Positions 1 through 6,131 of a stretch of DNA of 7,018 nt are shown here, one piece after another. The notes beneath the pieces were generated by a model that worked only from the letters and a program-made list of their open reading frames with translations, was not told where the DNA came from and did no database searches. The stretch is from NCBI GenBank assembly GCA_030648815.1, contig JAUSHA010000048.1:1-7018 (forward strand), read 5' to 3'. This stretch comes from a bacterium (lineage in GTDB: Bacteria > Patescibacteriota > Minisyncoccia > Minisyncoccales > MHMH01). The position numbers and the translations under genes are program-made. Every line of letters starts with the position of its first letter. Positions within the stretch are counted from its first letter, which is position 1.

Positions 1-534
1 ACGAAAGAAACAATGGGTTTGCGAGTGGATGAGTCGGTGGATTATTGGTTTTCTCGTTATCCATGGAAAAAACCGTCAAAAAAAGAAATTGAGAACAAAA
101 TCGTAGCAAGAGTCGTGGCACTAGTTAAGGAAAAAGGGGAAGCGATGCCGGGGGTGAAGAAAGTTATTGAATTTTTGGCAAATAAAAATATTCCCATGGC
201 CATCGCCTCTTCTTCTAAAACGGAAATTATCGATGCGGTTTTAGAGAAAATTTCAATCCGCCACTATTTTAAGGTTATACATTCCGCAGAGAATGAATCG
301 TACGGCAAGCCACACCCGGGCGTTTACATTACTACGGCAAAAAAGATGGGAATTTCGCCGGAAGATTGTTTGGCTTTTGAAGATTCCCCCAATGGAGTTT
401 TAGCCGCAAAGGCGGCGAAGATGAAATGCGTCGCCGTTCCGGACCGAACAATGAAAGATAATAAAATATTTTCCATCGCCGATGCGGTGATCCATTCCCT
501 TGAAGATTTTAATTATGATATAATAAACATATGA
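1..534 (+). CDS. HAD-family sugar-phosphate phosphatase-like hydrolase, 5' end cut by window edge
   Basis: This is a haloacid dehalogenase-superfamily hydrolase, probably a phosphatase acting on small phosphorylated sugars. The frame is open to base 1, so the ATG at 13 is probably internal and the true start lies upstream. The nucleophile motif I (DxDGT) and most of the cap are therefore not visible. Counting from the ATG at 13, motif II is the serine run at residues 66-68 (IASSSK), motif III the lysine of YGKPHP (K99), and motif IV the acidic pair E123-D124 in FEDSPNGVLAAKAA. The stretch GLRVDESVDYWFSRYPW closely resembles the cap of E. coli YniC/HxpB (hexitol and 2-deoxyglucose-6-phosphate phosphatase) as I remember it, and the surrounding sequence follows the same family. 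Beta-phosphoglucomutase is a less likely alternative. The substrate cannot be read from the sequence. The TGA stop overlaps the next ATG (ATGA). Confidence 0.88.
   Translation, partial: TKETMGLRVDESVDYWFSRYPWKKPSKKEIENKIVARVVALVKEKGEAMPGVKKVIEFLANKNIPMAIASSSKTEIIDAVLEKISIRHYFKVIHSAENESYGKPHPGVYITTAKKMGISPEDCLAFEDSPNGVLAAKAAKMKCVAVPDRTMKDNKIFSIADAVIHSLEDFNYDIINI
516..524 (+). promoter_or_regulatory. Extended -10 promoter motif, leaderless start for HPF-like gene
   Basis: TGATATAAT matches a perfect extended -10 element (TGnTATAAT). It ends exactly six bases before the ATG at 531, which would place the transcription start at or next to the A of the start codon. No good -35 hexamer lies 16-18 bases upstream, which extended -10 promoters can tolerate. 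The same geometry recurs before pilM. The motif lies inside the last codons of the HAD gene. The local sequence is AT-rich, so the single match alone would be weak evidence. Confidence 0.45.
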
Positions 535-845
535 CCATAAGATTTCATTTTGAAGATATTAAGGAATCCGATAAGCAGGCGCTGGAAAGGTACTTTAACG
601 AGAAAAAAATCGGGCGTTTGAAGAAATTGCTTTTGCATGGCAATTTTGAGCTGGCTAAGTTCAATATCAGCGCGAAGTATCATAAGCGCCATGATATTTT
701 TATCGTCGGATTGGGTTTGAATTTCGCAAAAAATGATCTAAGAAGCCAGGAGGAGGGCCATGCTTTGTTGGAGGCATTTGATCTGGCCTTAGACTGTCTG
801 ATCAGTCAATTGCGCAAATCTGAAAGCAAGCTGCACGATAAGTAG
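531..845 (+). CDS. hpf: Ribosome hibernation promoting factor (HPF/RaiA-like) protein
   Basis: This is a short 104-residue protein that fits the S30AE/HPF family. Those proteins bind the small ribosomal subunit in the decoding region and hold ribosomes inactive during stress or stationary phase. Support comes from size and overall pattern. The protein starts with a short beta strand (TIRFHFEDI), followed by a helix (SDKQALERYFNEKKIGRL). Beta strands around residues 40-66 carry basic residues (KYHKRHD). A C-terminal helix has the family-like pattern EEGHALLEAFDLALDCLISQL followed by a lysine-rich tail, comparable to the EGxDxYxAIDxLxDKLxxQLxKxKxK region of E. coli HPF. There is no C-terminal dimerisation domain, so it would be the short type. 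Its ATG overlaps the HAD stop (ATGA), which allows translational coupling, but a strong extended -10 also sits just upstream. There is no Shine-Dalgarno sequence. The stop is TAG. Confidence 0.72.
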   Translation: MTIRFHFEDIKESDKQALERYFNEKKIGRLKKLLLHGNFELAKFNISAKYHKRHDIFIVGLGLNFAKNDLRSQEEGHALLEAFDLALDCLISQLRKSESKLHDK

Positions 846-875
846 GTTTTCCACAATGCTCTTTTAATTTAAAGA

Positions 876-884
876 TGGTATCAT
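876..884 (+). promoter_or_regulatory. Putative extended -10 promoter of the pilus operon
   Basis: TGGTATCAT fits the extended -10 consensus TGnTATAAT with one mismatch. It is followed by six bases and then the pilM ATG at 891, the same spacing as at 516-524. A start there would give a leaderless pilM mRNA. An overlapping TATAAT at 884-889 is a better hexamer but lies only one base from the ATG, so its transcript would begin inside the gene. The surrounding 45-base gap (846-890) is the only gap between hpf and pilM and contains no intrinsic terminator. Confidence 0.45.
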
Positions 885-890
885 ATAATA

Positions 891-1967
891 ATGGCTAATG
901 ATTTTTTTGGCATTAAGGTCGGTTCTAAAAAATATTTAGGAGTGGACATCGGCACTTCGATAATTAAGATTGCCGAGCTGTCCCAGCATGGCAAAAGAAA
1001 AAAACTGGACAATTACGGAGAGATTGGGGCGTCTTCTCTTTACGAAAAACCATTCCGAACTTTTGAAAAAAGCACCCTCACTGTTTCTAATTCGGATGTG
1101 GTCAAGTCCATCACGGCTATTTTGAGTGAGGCAAAAATTGAAACAAAAGACGCCTATTTTTCAATTCCCGATTTCTCCACTTTTTTTACGGCTTTCCGTT
1201 TGCCGTCAATGTCAAAAGAAGAGCTCTCGCAAGCGGTTCAATATGAAGTCCGCCAGCATATACCCCTTCCTTTAGCTGAAGTAACCCTTGATTGGCAGAT
1301 TATCGGCGAAAAGACAATCAACCGCAAACTAAGCGATTTTAATATACTTTTGGTGGCCGTCCCCAACGAAGTGATCAATCAATACCAGGAAATTGCCAAG
1401 ACTGCCGGATTGAATATGATTGCCTTGGAGGCGGAGATATTCTGCTCGGCCAGAGCTGTCGCCAATAAGGAGAAAGAAGTAGTCATGCTTATTGACCTTG
1501 GAGCAAGATCAACAACTATCAGCATTGTTGATTCGGGACTCGTGAAAATCTCTCACAGTTTTGATACTGCGGGAAACGATTTCACTAATTTAATATCCCG
1601 AGGACTTAATCTGGAGTTAAGCGAGGCCGAAAGAGCCAAAAGGGAGCAGGGAATCAAGCAGTCGCAAGATGCGGCCGCGAGAGAGGCCATTTTGCCGATG
1701 ATTGATTTGATTGTCGGAGAAATTAAAAAAATATTATCAAATTTTTATTCACAGGATGGCAAAAAACCTTCAAAAATTATTTTAGCCGGCGGCACGGCCC
1801 TTCTCCCGGGTTTAACCGGTTATTTTTCAGAAGCCGCGGGCATGGTTGTGGAAATAGCCAACCCCTTTGCCGATCTTTATTGTCCGCCGATCTTAAATGA
1901 TGTTTTAAGCGAGATGGGGCCGGCTTACACGGTAGCCGTAGGAGCAGCCATGAGAGGGCTAGAATAA
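891..1967 (+). CDS. pilM: Type IV pilus assembly ATPase-like protein PilM
   Basis: PilM is a cytoplasmic actin/FtsA-fold protein that binds the N-terminal tail of PilN and links the inner-membrane alignment complex to the pilus motors. The 358 residues match the usual PilM length. The phosphate-1 loop is LGVDIGTSIIKIAEL (residues 16-30), phosphate-2 is LIDLGARSTTISIV (200-213), and the adenosine motif is IILAGGTALLPGL (297-309). The C-terminal PAYTVAVGAAMRG (344-356) is typical of PilM. The region around EVRQHIPLPLAEVTLDWQII (119-138) matches the PilM-specific 1C subdomain. The ATG at 891 is chosen because the next methionine is far inside the actin fold and the short N-terminal tail leads straight into phosphate-1. 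No Shine-Dalgarno is evident. An extended -10 motif suggests a leaderless start. It is the first gene of the pilus cluster and is followed 12 bases later by pilN. Confidence 0.95.
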   Translation: MANDFFGIKVGSKKYLGVDIGTSIIKIAELSQHGKRKKLDNYGEIGASSLYEKPFRTFEKSTLTVSNSDVVKSITAILSEAKIETKDAYFSIPDFSTFFTAFRLPSMSKEELSQAVQYEVRQHIPLPLAEVTLDWQIIGEKTINRKLSDFNILLVAVPNEVINQYQEIAKTAGLNMIALEAEIFCSARAVANKEKEVVMLIDLGARSTTISIVDSGLVKISHSFDTAGNDFTNLISRGLNLELSEAERAKREQGIKQSQDAAAREAILPMIDLIVGEIKKILSNFYSQDGKKPSKIILAGGTALLPGLTGYFSEAAGMVVEIANPFADLYCPPILNDVLSEMGPAYTVAVGAAMRGLE

Positions 1968-1979
1968 AACATAAATATT

Positions 1980-2531
1980 ATGGTGGATATTATACCTAAA
2001 AAAACAGAAAAAGGGATACCGCTCAAGAACGCTTATTTTTTCATCACAGGGTCTTTGCTATTGTCTGCGATTTTCGGTTATGTGATTTTAATCAGGATGG
2101 AATCGGCGACTTTATTAAAGATAGAAGATTCAGAGGCAAGCATCATTAAGGTAGGCGTAAGAGAAGACAGAAAAATGGAAGGTAAAGTTTTTGATTTTAG
2201 AGATAGAATTAGAGATTATAAAGATTTGTCAGCTAAACGCAACAATTCCGTCGAATTTTTTAATAATTTTGAAAAGTTAATTCACCCCAAGGTTTGGTTC
2301 TCGTCTTTTGATTTCAATCCTGCGGAAATTCAGGCGGTTGTTTCCGGGAAAACAGCTGATTTTAAAAGCATGGAACAGCAATTGATTTTTCTGAAAAAAC
2401 AAAAAGATCTCATAAAGGGTTTTGATTTATCTAAGATCACGCTTGGCAAGGGAGGGGAAGTTGATTTCGGGCTCACTATTAATTTTACGCCTAAGATTTT
2501 TGACCCGCCTACCGGCGGGCAGGAAAAATAA
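1980..2531 (+). CDS. pilN: Type IV pilus inner-membrane protein PilN
   Basis: PilN is a bitopic inner-membrane protein that pairs with PilO and contacts PilM through its short cytoplasmic tail. This 183-residue protein begins MVDIIPKK, a variant of the INLLP motif by which PilN docks on PilM. One membrane segment follows at about residues 18-38 (AYFFITGSLLLSAIFGYVIL). A charged, probably helical/coiled-coil region at about 45-85 comes next, and then a ferredoxin-like alpha/beta domain (about 88-172). Sequence identity with textbook PilN is low, so the call rests on topology, the IIP motif and position between pilM and pilO. The last residues PPTGGQEK are encoded by a CCCGCC-TACC-GGCGGG palindrome, so the tail may be an add-on. 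It is 12 bases after pilM and 3 bases before pilO. No Shine-Dalgarno is seen. Confidence 0.85.
   Translation: MVDIIPKKTEKGIPLKNAYFFITGSLLLSAIFGYVILIRMESATLLKIEDSEASIIKVGVREDRKMEGKVFDFRDRIRDYKDLSAKRNNSVEFFNNFEKLIHPKVWFSSFDFNPAEIQAVVSGKTADFKSMEQQLIFLKKQKDLIKGFDLSKITLGKGGEVDFGLTINFTPKIFDPPTGGQEK
2504..2519. repeat. CCCGCC/GGCGGG palindrome inside the 3' end of pilN
   Basis: Perfect 6-bp arms CCCGCC and GGCGGG are separated by TACC. The palindrome encodes PPTGG, the penultimate residues of PilN. It is much richer in GC than its surroundings. The same arms recur in the intergenic element at 3056-3069, which suggests a dispersed palindromic repeat family. There is no T-run after it, so it is not a standard terminator, and pilO starts 15 bases downstream. 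Confidence 0.6.
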
Positions 2532-2534
2532 TAC

Positions 2535-3041
2535 ATGTCAACCCGTTTAATTATTATTATCGTAATGTTGGGAACCGCCTTGGCTATGGGCTTTATCTTG
2601 GTTTGGCCAAAATATAATGATTTTCATTCAGCCGTTTTAACGCTGAAGCAAAAAGAAGCGGAATTAAATTCCAAAATGGCTTATTACTCTAACATTAAAG
2701 AAGCTTGGGGAGAATTGGAAAAATACGAAGATGCCATAGCTAAAATAGATTCGGCCATTCCCGACTATTCGTCTATGCCGGTTTTATTTAATTATTTTCA
2801 AAAGACCTCCGGAGAAACCGGCCTGATTTTAGAGGGTTTGACTTTCGGAGAACCTGCCGGAGATAAAATTAAGGAAACAAGCATTCAACTTCAGGTAACC
2901 GGAGATTACTCTTCTTTTAAAAATTTTCTTTCGGCCGTTGGAAATTCGGCCAGGTTTTTCGAAGTCAAGAACATCGGCCTTTCATCTTCCGGAAAGGGAA
3001 AACTTTCCTTTAATTTAGAAATAACAACATATAGTTATTAA
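2535..3041 (+). CDS. pilO: Type IV pilus inner-membrane protein PilO
   Basis: PilO is the partner of PilN in the inner-membrane alignment complex. The 168-residue protein has a membrane segment near the N-terminus (about residues 5-24, RLIIIIVMLGTALAMGFILVWP). A charged predicted coiled coil (about 32-75) follows. The C-terminal alpha/beta domain contains the PilO-like pattern IQLQVTGDYSSFKNFLSAVGNSARFFEVKNIGL. There a strand is followed by a helix of the 'short loop over a few neighbours' type found in PilO and GspM relatives. It begins 3 bases after pilN. AGGA at 2521-2524, ten bases before the ATG, is one of the few plausible Shine-Dalgarno sites in the cluster. The TAA stop abuts a large palindromic element at 3041. 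Confidence 0.9.
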   Translation: MSTRLIIIIVMLGTALAMGFILVWPKYNDFHSAVLTLKQKEAELNSKMAYYSNIKEAWGELEKYEDAIAKIDSAIPDYSSMPVLFNYFQKTSGETGLILEGLTFGEPAGDKIKETSIQLQVTGDYSSFKNFLSAVGNSARFFEVKNIGLSSSGKGKLSFNLEITTYSY

Positions 3042-3097
3042 CCCTGTTAAATAATCCCGCCATGGCGGGATTGCCGCAGGGCGGCATTTAACAGGGT
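3041..3097. repeat. 57-base palindromic element, predicted three-way junction between pilO and PKD gene
   Basis: The element is built entirely of nested inverted repeats. The outer arms ACCCTGTTAAAT (3041-3052) and ATTTAACAGGGT (3086-3097) pair perfectly over 12 bp. Inside are a 20-base perfect palindrome (3053-3072, core CCCGCCATGGCGGG) and a 5-bp hairpin GCCGC-AGG-GCGGC (3073-3085). Apart from the two loops, every base can pair, with no spacer at the junction. Just outside lie TAA (3039-3041) and TAA (3097-3099), each overlapping the outermost arm base, which could be a 3-bp target duplication or chance. No T-run follows on either strand, so it is not a classical terminator. The AGGG at 3093-3096, the only candidate ribosome binding site for the next gene, is buried in the outer stem. 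It could be a small mobile repeat, an mRNA stabiliser or an attenuator. Confidence 0.8.
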
Positions 3098-3104
3098 AAA
3101 TCCT

Positions 3105-4007
3105 ATGGCAATAACCATTATCCAGGAAAGAAAAAAACAAAGATACATGGCTTTGGCGTTAGCTGCGATAATTTTCGCCATTCTTTTGGTTGTTTGGCTG
3201 GGCTTTTCCAAGAAAAAAGAGACGGCCTTACCGGCTTCAGCCCCGGCGGTTTACGCTATTCCGAAAATAGACATAGACCTCGACTTTCTAAGGAAACCAT
3301 TGAGGGTTGATTCGCCTTATTTAGCTGTTGAATTGATAGCCAGCCCCGCCTCCGTCACTATTGGTCAGAAAATCGACCTTACGGTTAATGTTTTTGGTTT
3401 AATCGGTTCCACCCCTTTTGCTTATAAGTTTGACTGCGACGATGATGGAGAATATGAAAAAGTGGCAGAAGGCGTCTATGAAAGAACTTACACGGCAGCC
3501 AAAATCTGTGATTACCAGAAGAAAGGCGAGTATACTGCCCAAGTACTTGTTGAGGGAGAATTTAAGTATTTTACGGGCGAATCTGAGGGGGCGACCCAAA
3601 AAGAATCAAAGAAAGCATTCGCAAAAATTACAATAAAAGATCCCAATGCCAATCCCATAATCTCTTCTTGCGACGTAAGCCCTATTAGCGGCAGTACACT
3701 GATCGATTCAAAATTTTCTTTTAATGTTTTAGCAAACGATCCCGATAATGATAAACTTCTTTATTTTTGGGATTTTGGAGATGGCGCTACTCAAAACATT
3801 TCCAATCCTACTCATCAATACAAAGTACCGGGAAATTATTTCCCATTTGTCCGGGTTTTTGATCTAACGAAAGAAGGAGAAAAGAAAGGCGGAGGAGCAA
3901 GCTGCTACCCATCCTCTTTGTTTATCTTAAAAGATCTTCGAATTTTTGAAGAAATTCCTCCATTTGAAAAAGAATTCGGTCGAAAAAATCCATTCACGCC
4001 ATATTAG
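3105..4007 (+). CDS. Membrane-anchored PKD-domain protein in the pilP position of the pilus operon
   Basis: This 300-residue protein has a basic N-terminal tail, one membrane segment (about residues 15-34) and an extracytoplasmic part. An Ig-like/PKD-like domain spans about 70-177, with an Asp-rich turn FDCDDDGEYE (109-118) and a cysteine pair C111/C135. A clearer PKD domain spans about 182-278, with the signature YFWDFGDG (220-227), THQYKVPGNYFPFVRVFD, and a second pair C189/C267. The cysteine pairs could form disulfides. The C-terminus ends EFGRKNPFTPY (290-300), recalling the GxRDPF motif of the pilotin-like lipoprotein PilP. PilP normally follows PilO and contacts the secretin. Function is unknown. 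I infer a structural part of the pilus platform or cell-wall passage. No lipobox is seen. The start at 3105 is the only reasonable ATG after an in-frame stop at 3048-3050. It lies eight bases after AGGG. Confidence 0.8.
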   Translation: MAITIIQERKKQRYMALALAAIIFAILLVVWLGFSKKKETALPASAPAVYAIPKIDIDLDFLRKPLRVDSPYLAVELIASPASVTIGQKIDLTVNVFGLIGSTPFAYKFDCDDDGEYEKVAEGVYERTYTAAKICDYQKKGEYTAQVLVEGEFKYFTGESEGATQKESKKAFAKITIKDPNANPIISSCDVSPISGSTLIDSKFSFNVLANDPDNDKLLYFWDFGDGATQNISNPTHQYKVPGNYFPFVRVFDLTKEGEKKGGGASCYPSSLFILKDLRIFEEIPPFEKEFGRKNPFTPY

Positions 4008-4024
4008 GTTAATTATAAATTTTT

Positions 4025-5755
4025 ATGACTTTAATAGAATATTTAGTTAAACAATCAATAATTAATAAGGAAAATGCCGGGCAGTTAGAGTATGAAGCCA
4101 AAACTTCCGGCAAGAGAGAGGGCGAGATTATTCTGGAAAAAGGCATTTTGACGGAAGCCCCTTTATTTGAGTTTAAAAGTAAAAGTTTGAAAATTCCGTT
4201 AAAGACGGTTATTGCCGATGATATTCCCCTGAAAGTTCTGGAATTGATTCCTTATGATTCTGCCAAATACTACAAAATGATCCCCCTAGAAAAGAAAGAT
4301 AGCCGGGTGGAAGTCGGCATGGTTTACCCGGAGGATCTCCAGGCTCAGGAAGCTCTGAAATTTTTATTTCGTCAGCAAAAATTAAGTTACGGCATTTTTT
4401 TAATTACTCCAACCGTCTTTGAAAATCTTTCAAAGCAATACCAGTCTCTTAAAAAAGAAGTGACCAAGGCTCTGGAGGAATTGGAGGTGGAGATGGATAA
4501 CGGGGGAACAGAAAAGGTTCCGGTTCGAAGAGAAGAGTTTGAGAGAATGGCCGAAGAGGCTCCCGTGACGAAAATGGTGGCGGTTATTTTGAGGCATGCC
4601 GTAGAAGGCAAAGCCTCCGATATCCATATTGAACCCACCAAAAAAGAATCAAAGATAAGATTTCGGCTCGACGGAATTTTACATGCCAGTCTCTTCTTGC
4701 CGCTCAAAATTCATCCTGCCGTAGTGGCCAGAATAAAAATTTTATCTAATTTAAAAATAGACGAAACCAGGCTTCCGCAAGACGGCAGATTCGGCATTAC
4801 GGTTGGACAAAAAAATGTGGACTTCAGAGTTTCGACGTTTCCCACGGTTCTGGGCGAAAAGGTTGTTTTAAGGGTCTTGGATCCGCAGGAAAGCTCTATG
4901 TCCTTTGAGGGTTTGGGATTGGAAAGAAGAAATTTTGAAATTTTAAAAAGAGCCATTGCCAAGCCTTACGGCATGATTTTGGTGACGGGACCCACGGGTT
5001 CGGGCAAAACAACGACTCTTTATGCTGTTTTACATATTTTAAATCAAGAGGGAGTCAATATCATAACTTTGGAAGATCCTATAGAATATTTCATAGAAGG
5101 CGTTAATCAGTCGCAGGTAAAGCCGGAAATCGGTTATACTTTTGCCACCGGACTTAGGCACATCTTAAGGCAAGATCCCGATATAGTCATGGTGGGAGAA
5201 ATTAGAGATGAGGAAACTGCTGTTTTAGCCACCCAAGCTTCATTAACCGGCCATCTCGTTTTATCGACCCTGCATACCAATAACGCTTTGGGTGTCATAC
5301 CAAGATTGATTAATCTGGGGGTATCTCCTTTTCTGCTGCCGCCAAGTTTGAGCGTTTGCATTGCCCAAAGATTAGTAAGAAGACTTTGCCAATACTGTAA
5401 AAAAGAAGTGTCTCCTAACCCAAAAATAAAAGAAATGATCATCCGGGATTTTGAGTCCCTCTCATCTCTGATGAAGAAAGAATCCGGCGGGCTTTTAAAG
5501 TCATTTAAAATTTACGAGCCGGTAGGCTGTAAGAAATGTAACTCCACCGGTTATTCCGGCAGAATCGGTCTCTATGAAATCCTGGAAATGACTTCCGAGC
5601 TGTCGGAAATAGTATTGAAAGAGCCGACTGAATCCAGAATCAAAGAAGAGGCCTTCAGGCAGGGGATGATAACAATGAAGCAAGATGGTATATTAAAGAT
5701 ATTGGAAGGCGTCACTTCCGTGGCGGAAGTTTTAAGAGCCGCCGAAGAAAAGTGA
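4025..5755 (+). CDS. pilB: Type IV pilus extension ATPase PilB
   Basis: PilB is the hexameric cytoplasmic motor that adds pilins to the growing fibre. The 576 residues match the family. An N-terminal MshEN-like domain (about 1-140, REGEIILEKGILTE) is followed by a linker (about 140-170) and an N2 domain with SDIHIEP (198-204). Next come Walker A GPTGSGKTT (322-330), the Asp box ITLEDPIEY (347-355), Walker B DPDIVMVGE (384-392) and the His box GHLVLSTLHTN (409-419). A tetracysteine zinc site is formed by C455, C458, C502 and C505. The zinc site and the extended N-terminus separate it from PilT. All catalytic residues are present. It begins 17 bases after the PKD gene with no Shine-Dalgarno but with an AT-rich TATAAA five bases before the ATG. 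The stop is TGA. The receiver gene follows after 7 bases. Confidence 0.97.
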   Translation: MTLIEYLVKQSIINKENAGQLEYEAKTSGKREGEIILEKGILTEAPLFEFKSKSLKIPLKTVIADDIPLKVLELIPYDSAKYYKMIPLEKKDSRVEVGMVYPEDLQAQEALKFLFRQQKLSYGIFLITPTVFENLSKQYQSLKKEVTKALEELEVEMDNGGTEKVPVRREEFERMAEEAPVTKMVAVILRHAVEGKASDIHIEPTKKESKIRFRLDGILHASLFLPLKIHPAVVARIKILSNLKIDETRLPQDGRFGITVGQKNVDFRVSTFPTVLGEKVVLRVLDPQESSMSFEGLGLERRNFEILKRAIAKPYGMILVTGPTGSGKTTTLYAVLHILNQEGVNIITLEDPIEYFIEGVNQSQVKPEIGYTFATGLRHILRQDPDIVMVGEIRDEETAVLATQASLTGHLVLSTLHTNNALGVIPRLINLGVSPFLLPPSLSVCIAQRLVRRLCQYCKKEVSPNPKIKEMIIRDFESLSSLMKKESGGLLKSFKIYEPVGCKKCNSTGYSGRIGLYEILEMTSELSEIVLKEPTESRIKEEAFRQGMITMKQDGILKILEGVTSVAEVLRAAEEK

Positions 5756-5762
5756 TAAAAAT

Positions 5763-6128
5763 ATGAAACGCATACTATTAGTTGAAGATGACCCGTTCTT
5801 AGTGGATATTTATACCACTAAATTTAAGGAGGCCGGTTTTGAAATTGAAGTAACGGGCGATGGAGACGAGGTTCTCTCTAAGATCAAAGAGTCAAAACCC
5901 GACTTACTGCTTTTAGATATTGTTTTGCCGCACCTTGACGGTTGGGGGGTAATGGAGAAAATCAGGGAAGCCGACGGCCTGGAAAATTTAAATATTATTA
6001 TTCTTTCTAATCTGGGGCAGAAGAGTGAAGTGGAAAAGGGGATGAAGCTGGGGGCGGTAAAATATCTGATCAAGGCCCACTATACGCCGTCGGAAATAGT
6101 GGAAGAAATTAAAAAAGTAATTAAATAA
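5763..6128 (+). CDS. Stand-alone CheY-like response regulator receiver protein
   Basis: This is a single receiver domain of 121 residues with no output domain. The acidic pocket is E8-D9-D10, and the phospho-acceptor is D52 in LLLLDIVLP. The switch serine is S82 (IILSN) and the conserved lysine is K104 (YLIKA). All residues needed for phosphorylation are present. Such proteins act by binding a partner when phosphorylated. The gene lies 7 bases after pilB and 3 bases before pilT. This suggests, by inference, that it controls pilus extension or retraction, perhaps like PilG/PilH of twitching bacteria, although those belong to a Chp cluster not seen here. No histidine kinase gene is in the window, so the phosphodonor is unknown. 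No Shine-Dalgarno is seen. Confidence 0.93.
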   Translation: MKRILLVEDDPFLVDIYTTKFKEAGFEIEVTGDGDEVLSKIKESKPDLLLLDIVLPHLDGWGVMEKIREADGLENLNIIILSNLGQKSEVEKGMKLGAVKYLIKAHYTPSEIVEEIKKVIK

Positions 6129-6131
6129 ACT

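Noticed and set aside
847..855. TTTTCCACA, a match to the DnaA-box consensus TTWTNCACA, upstream of pilM
   Set aside because: One such match is about what chance gives in 7 kb on two strands. There is no cluster of boxes, no AT-rich unwinding region and no dnaA/dnaN nearby, so it is not called an origin or operator.
2330..2536. Minus-strand reading frame over the end of pilN
   Set aside because: It is antisense to pilN, has no start signal, and part of it is the GC-rich palindrome.
2990..3008. GGAAAG/CTTTCC inverted repeat near the end of pilO
   Set aside because: It is only six base pairs, lies within conserved coding sequence, and has no T-run. It is consistent with chance.
3062..3091. 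Nine-codon ORF (MAGLPQGGI) within the palindromic element
   Set aside because: It lies wholly within the inverted repeats, has no ribosome binding site and its sequence is dictated by the palindrome.
3042..3096. Rho-independent terminator
   Set aside because: The stems are strong but no T-run follows on either strand, and pilus genes continue directly downstream.
3399..3636. Overlapping reading frames on both strands inside the PKD gene
   Set aside because: The PKD frame has clear domain signatures. The other frames have no recognisable motifs or start signals.
4387..5683. Several minus-strand and alternate reading frames opposite pilB
   Set aside because: They are shadows of pilB, which carries all family motifs over its full length. 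Their products are Ser/Leu/Phe-rich without known motifs.
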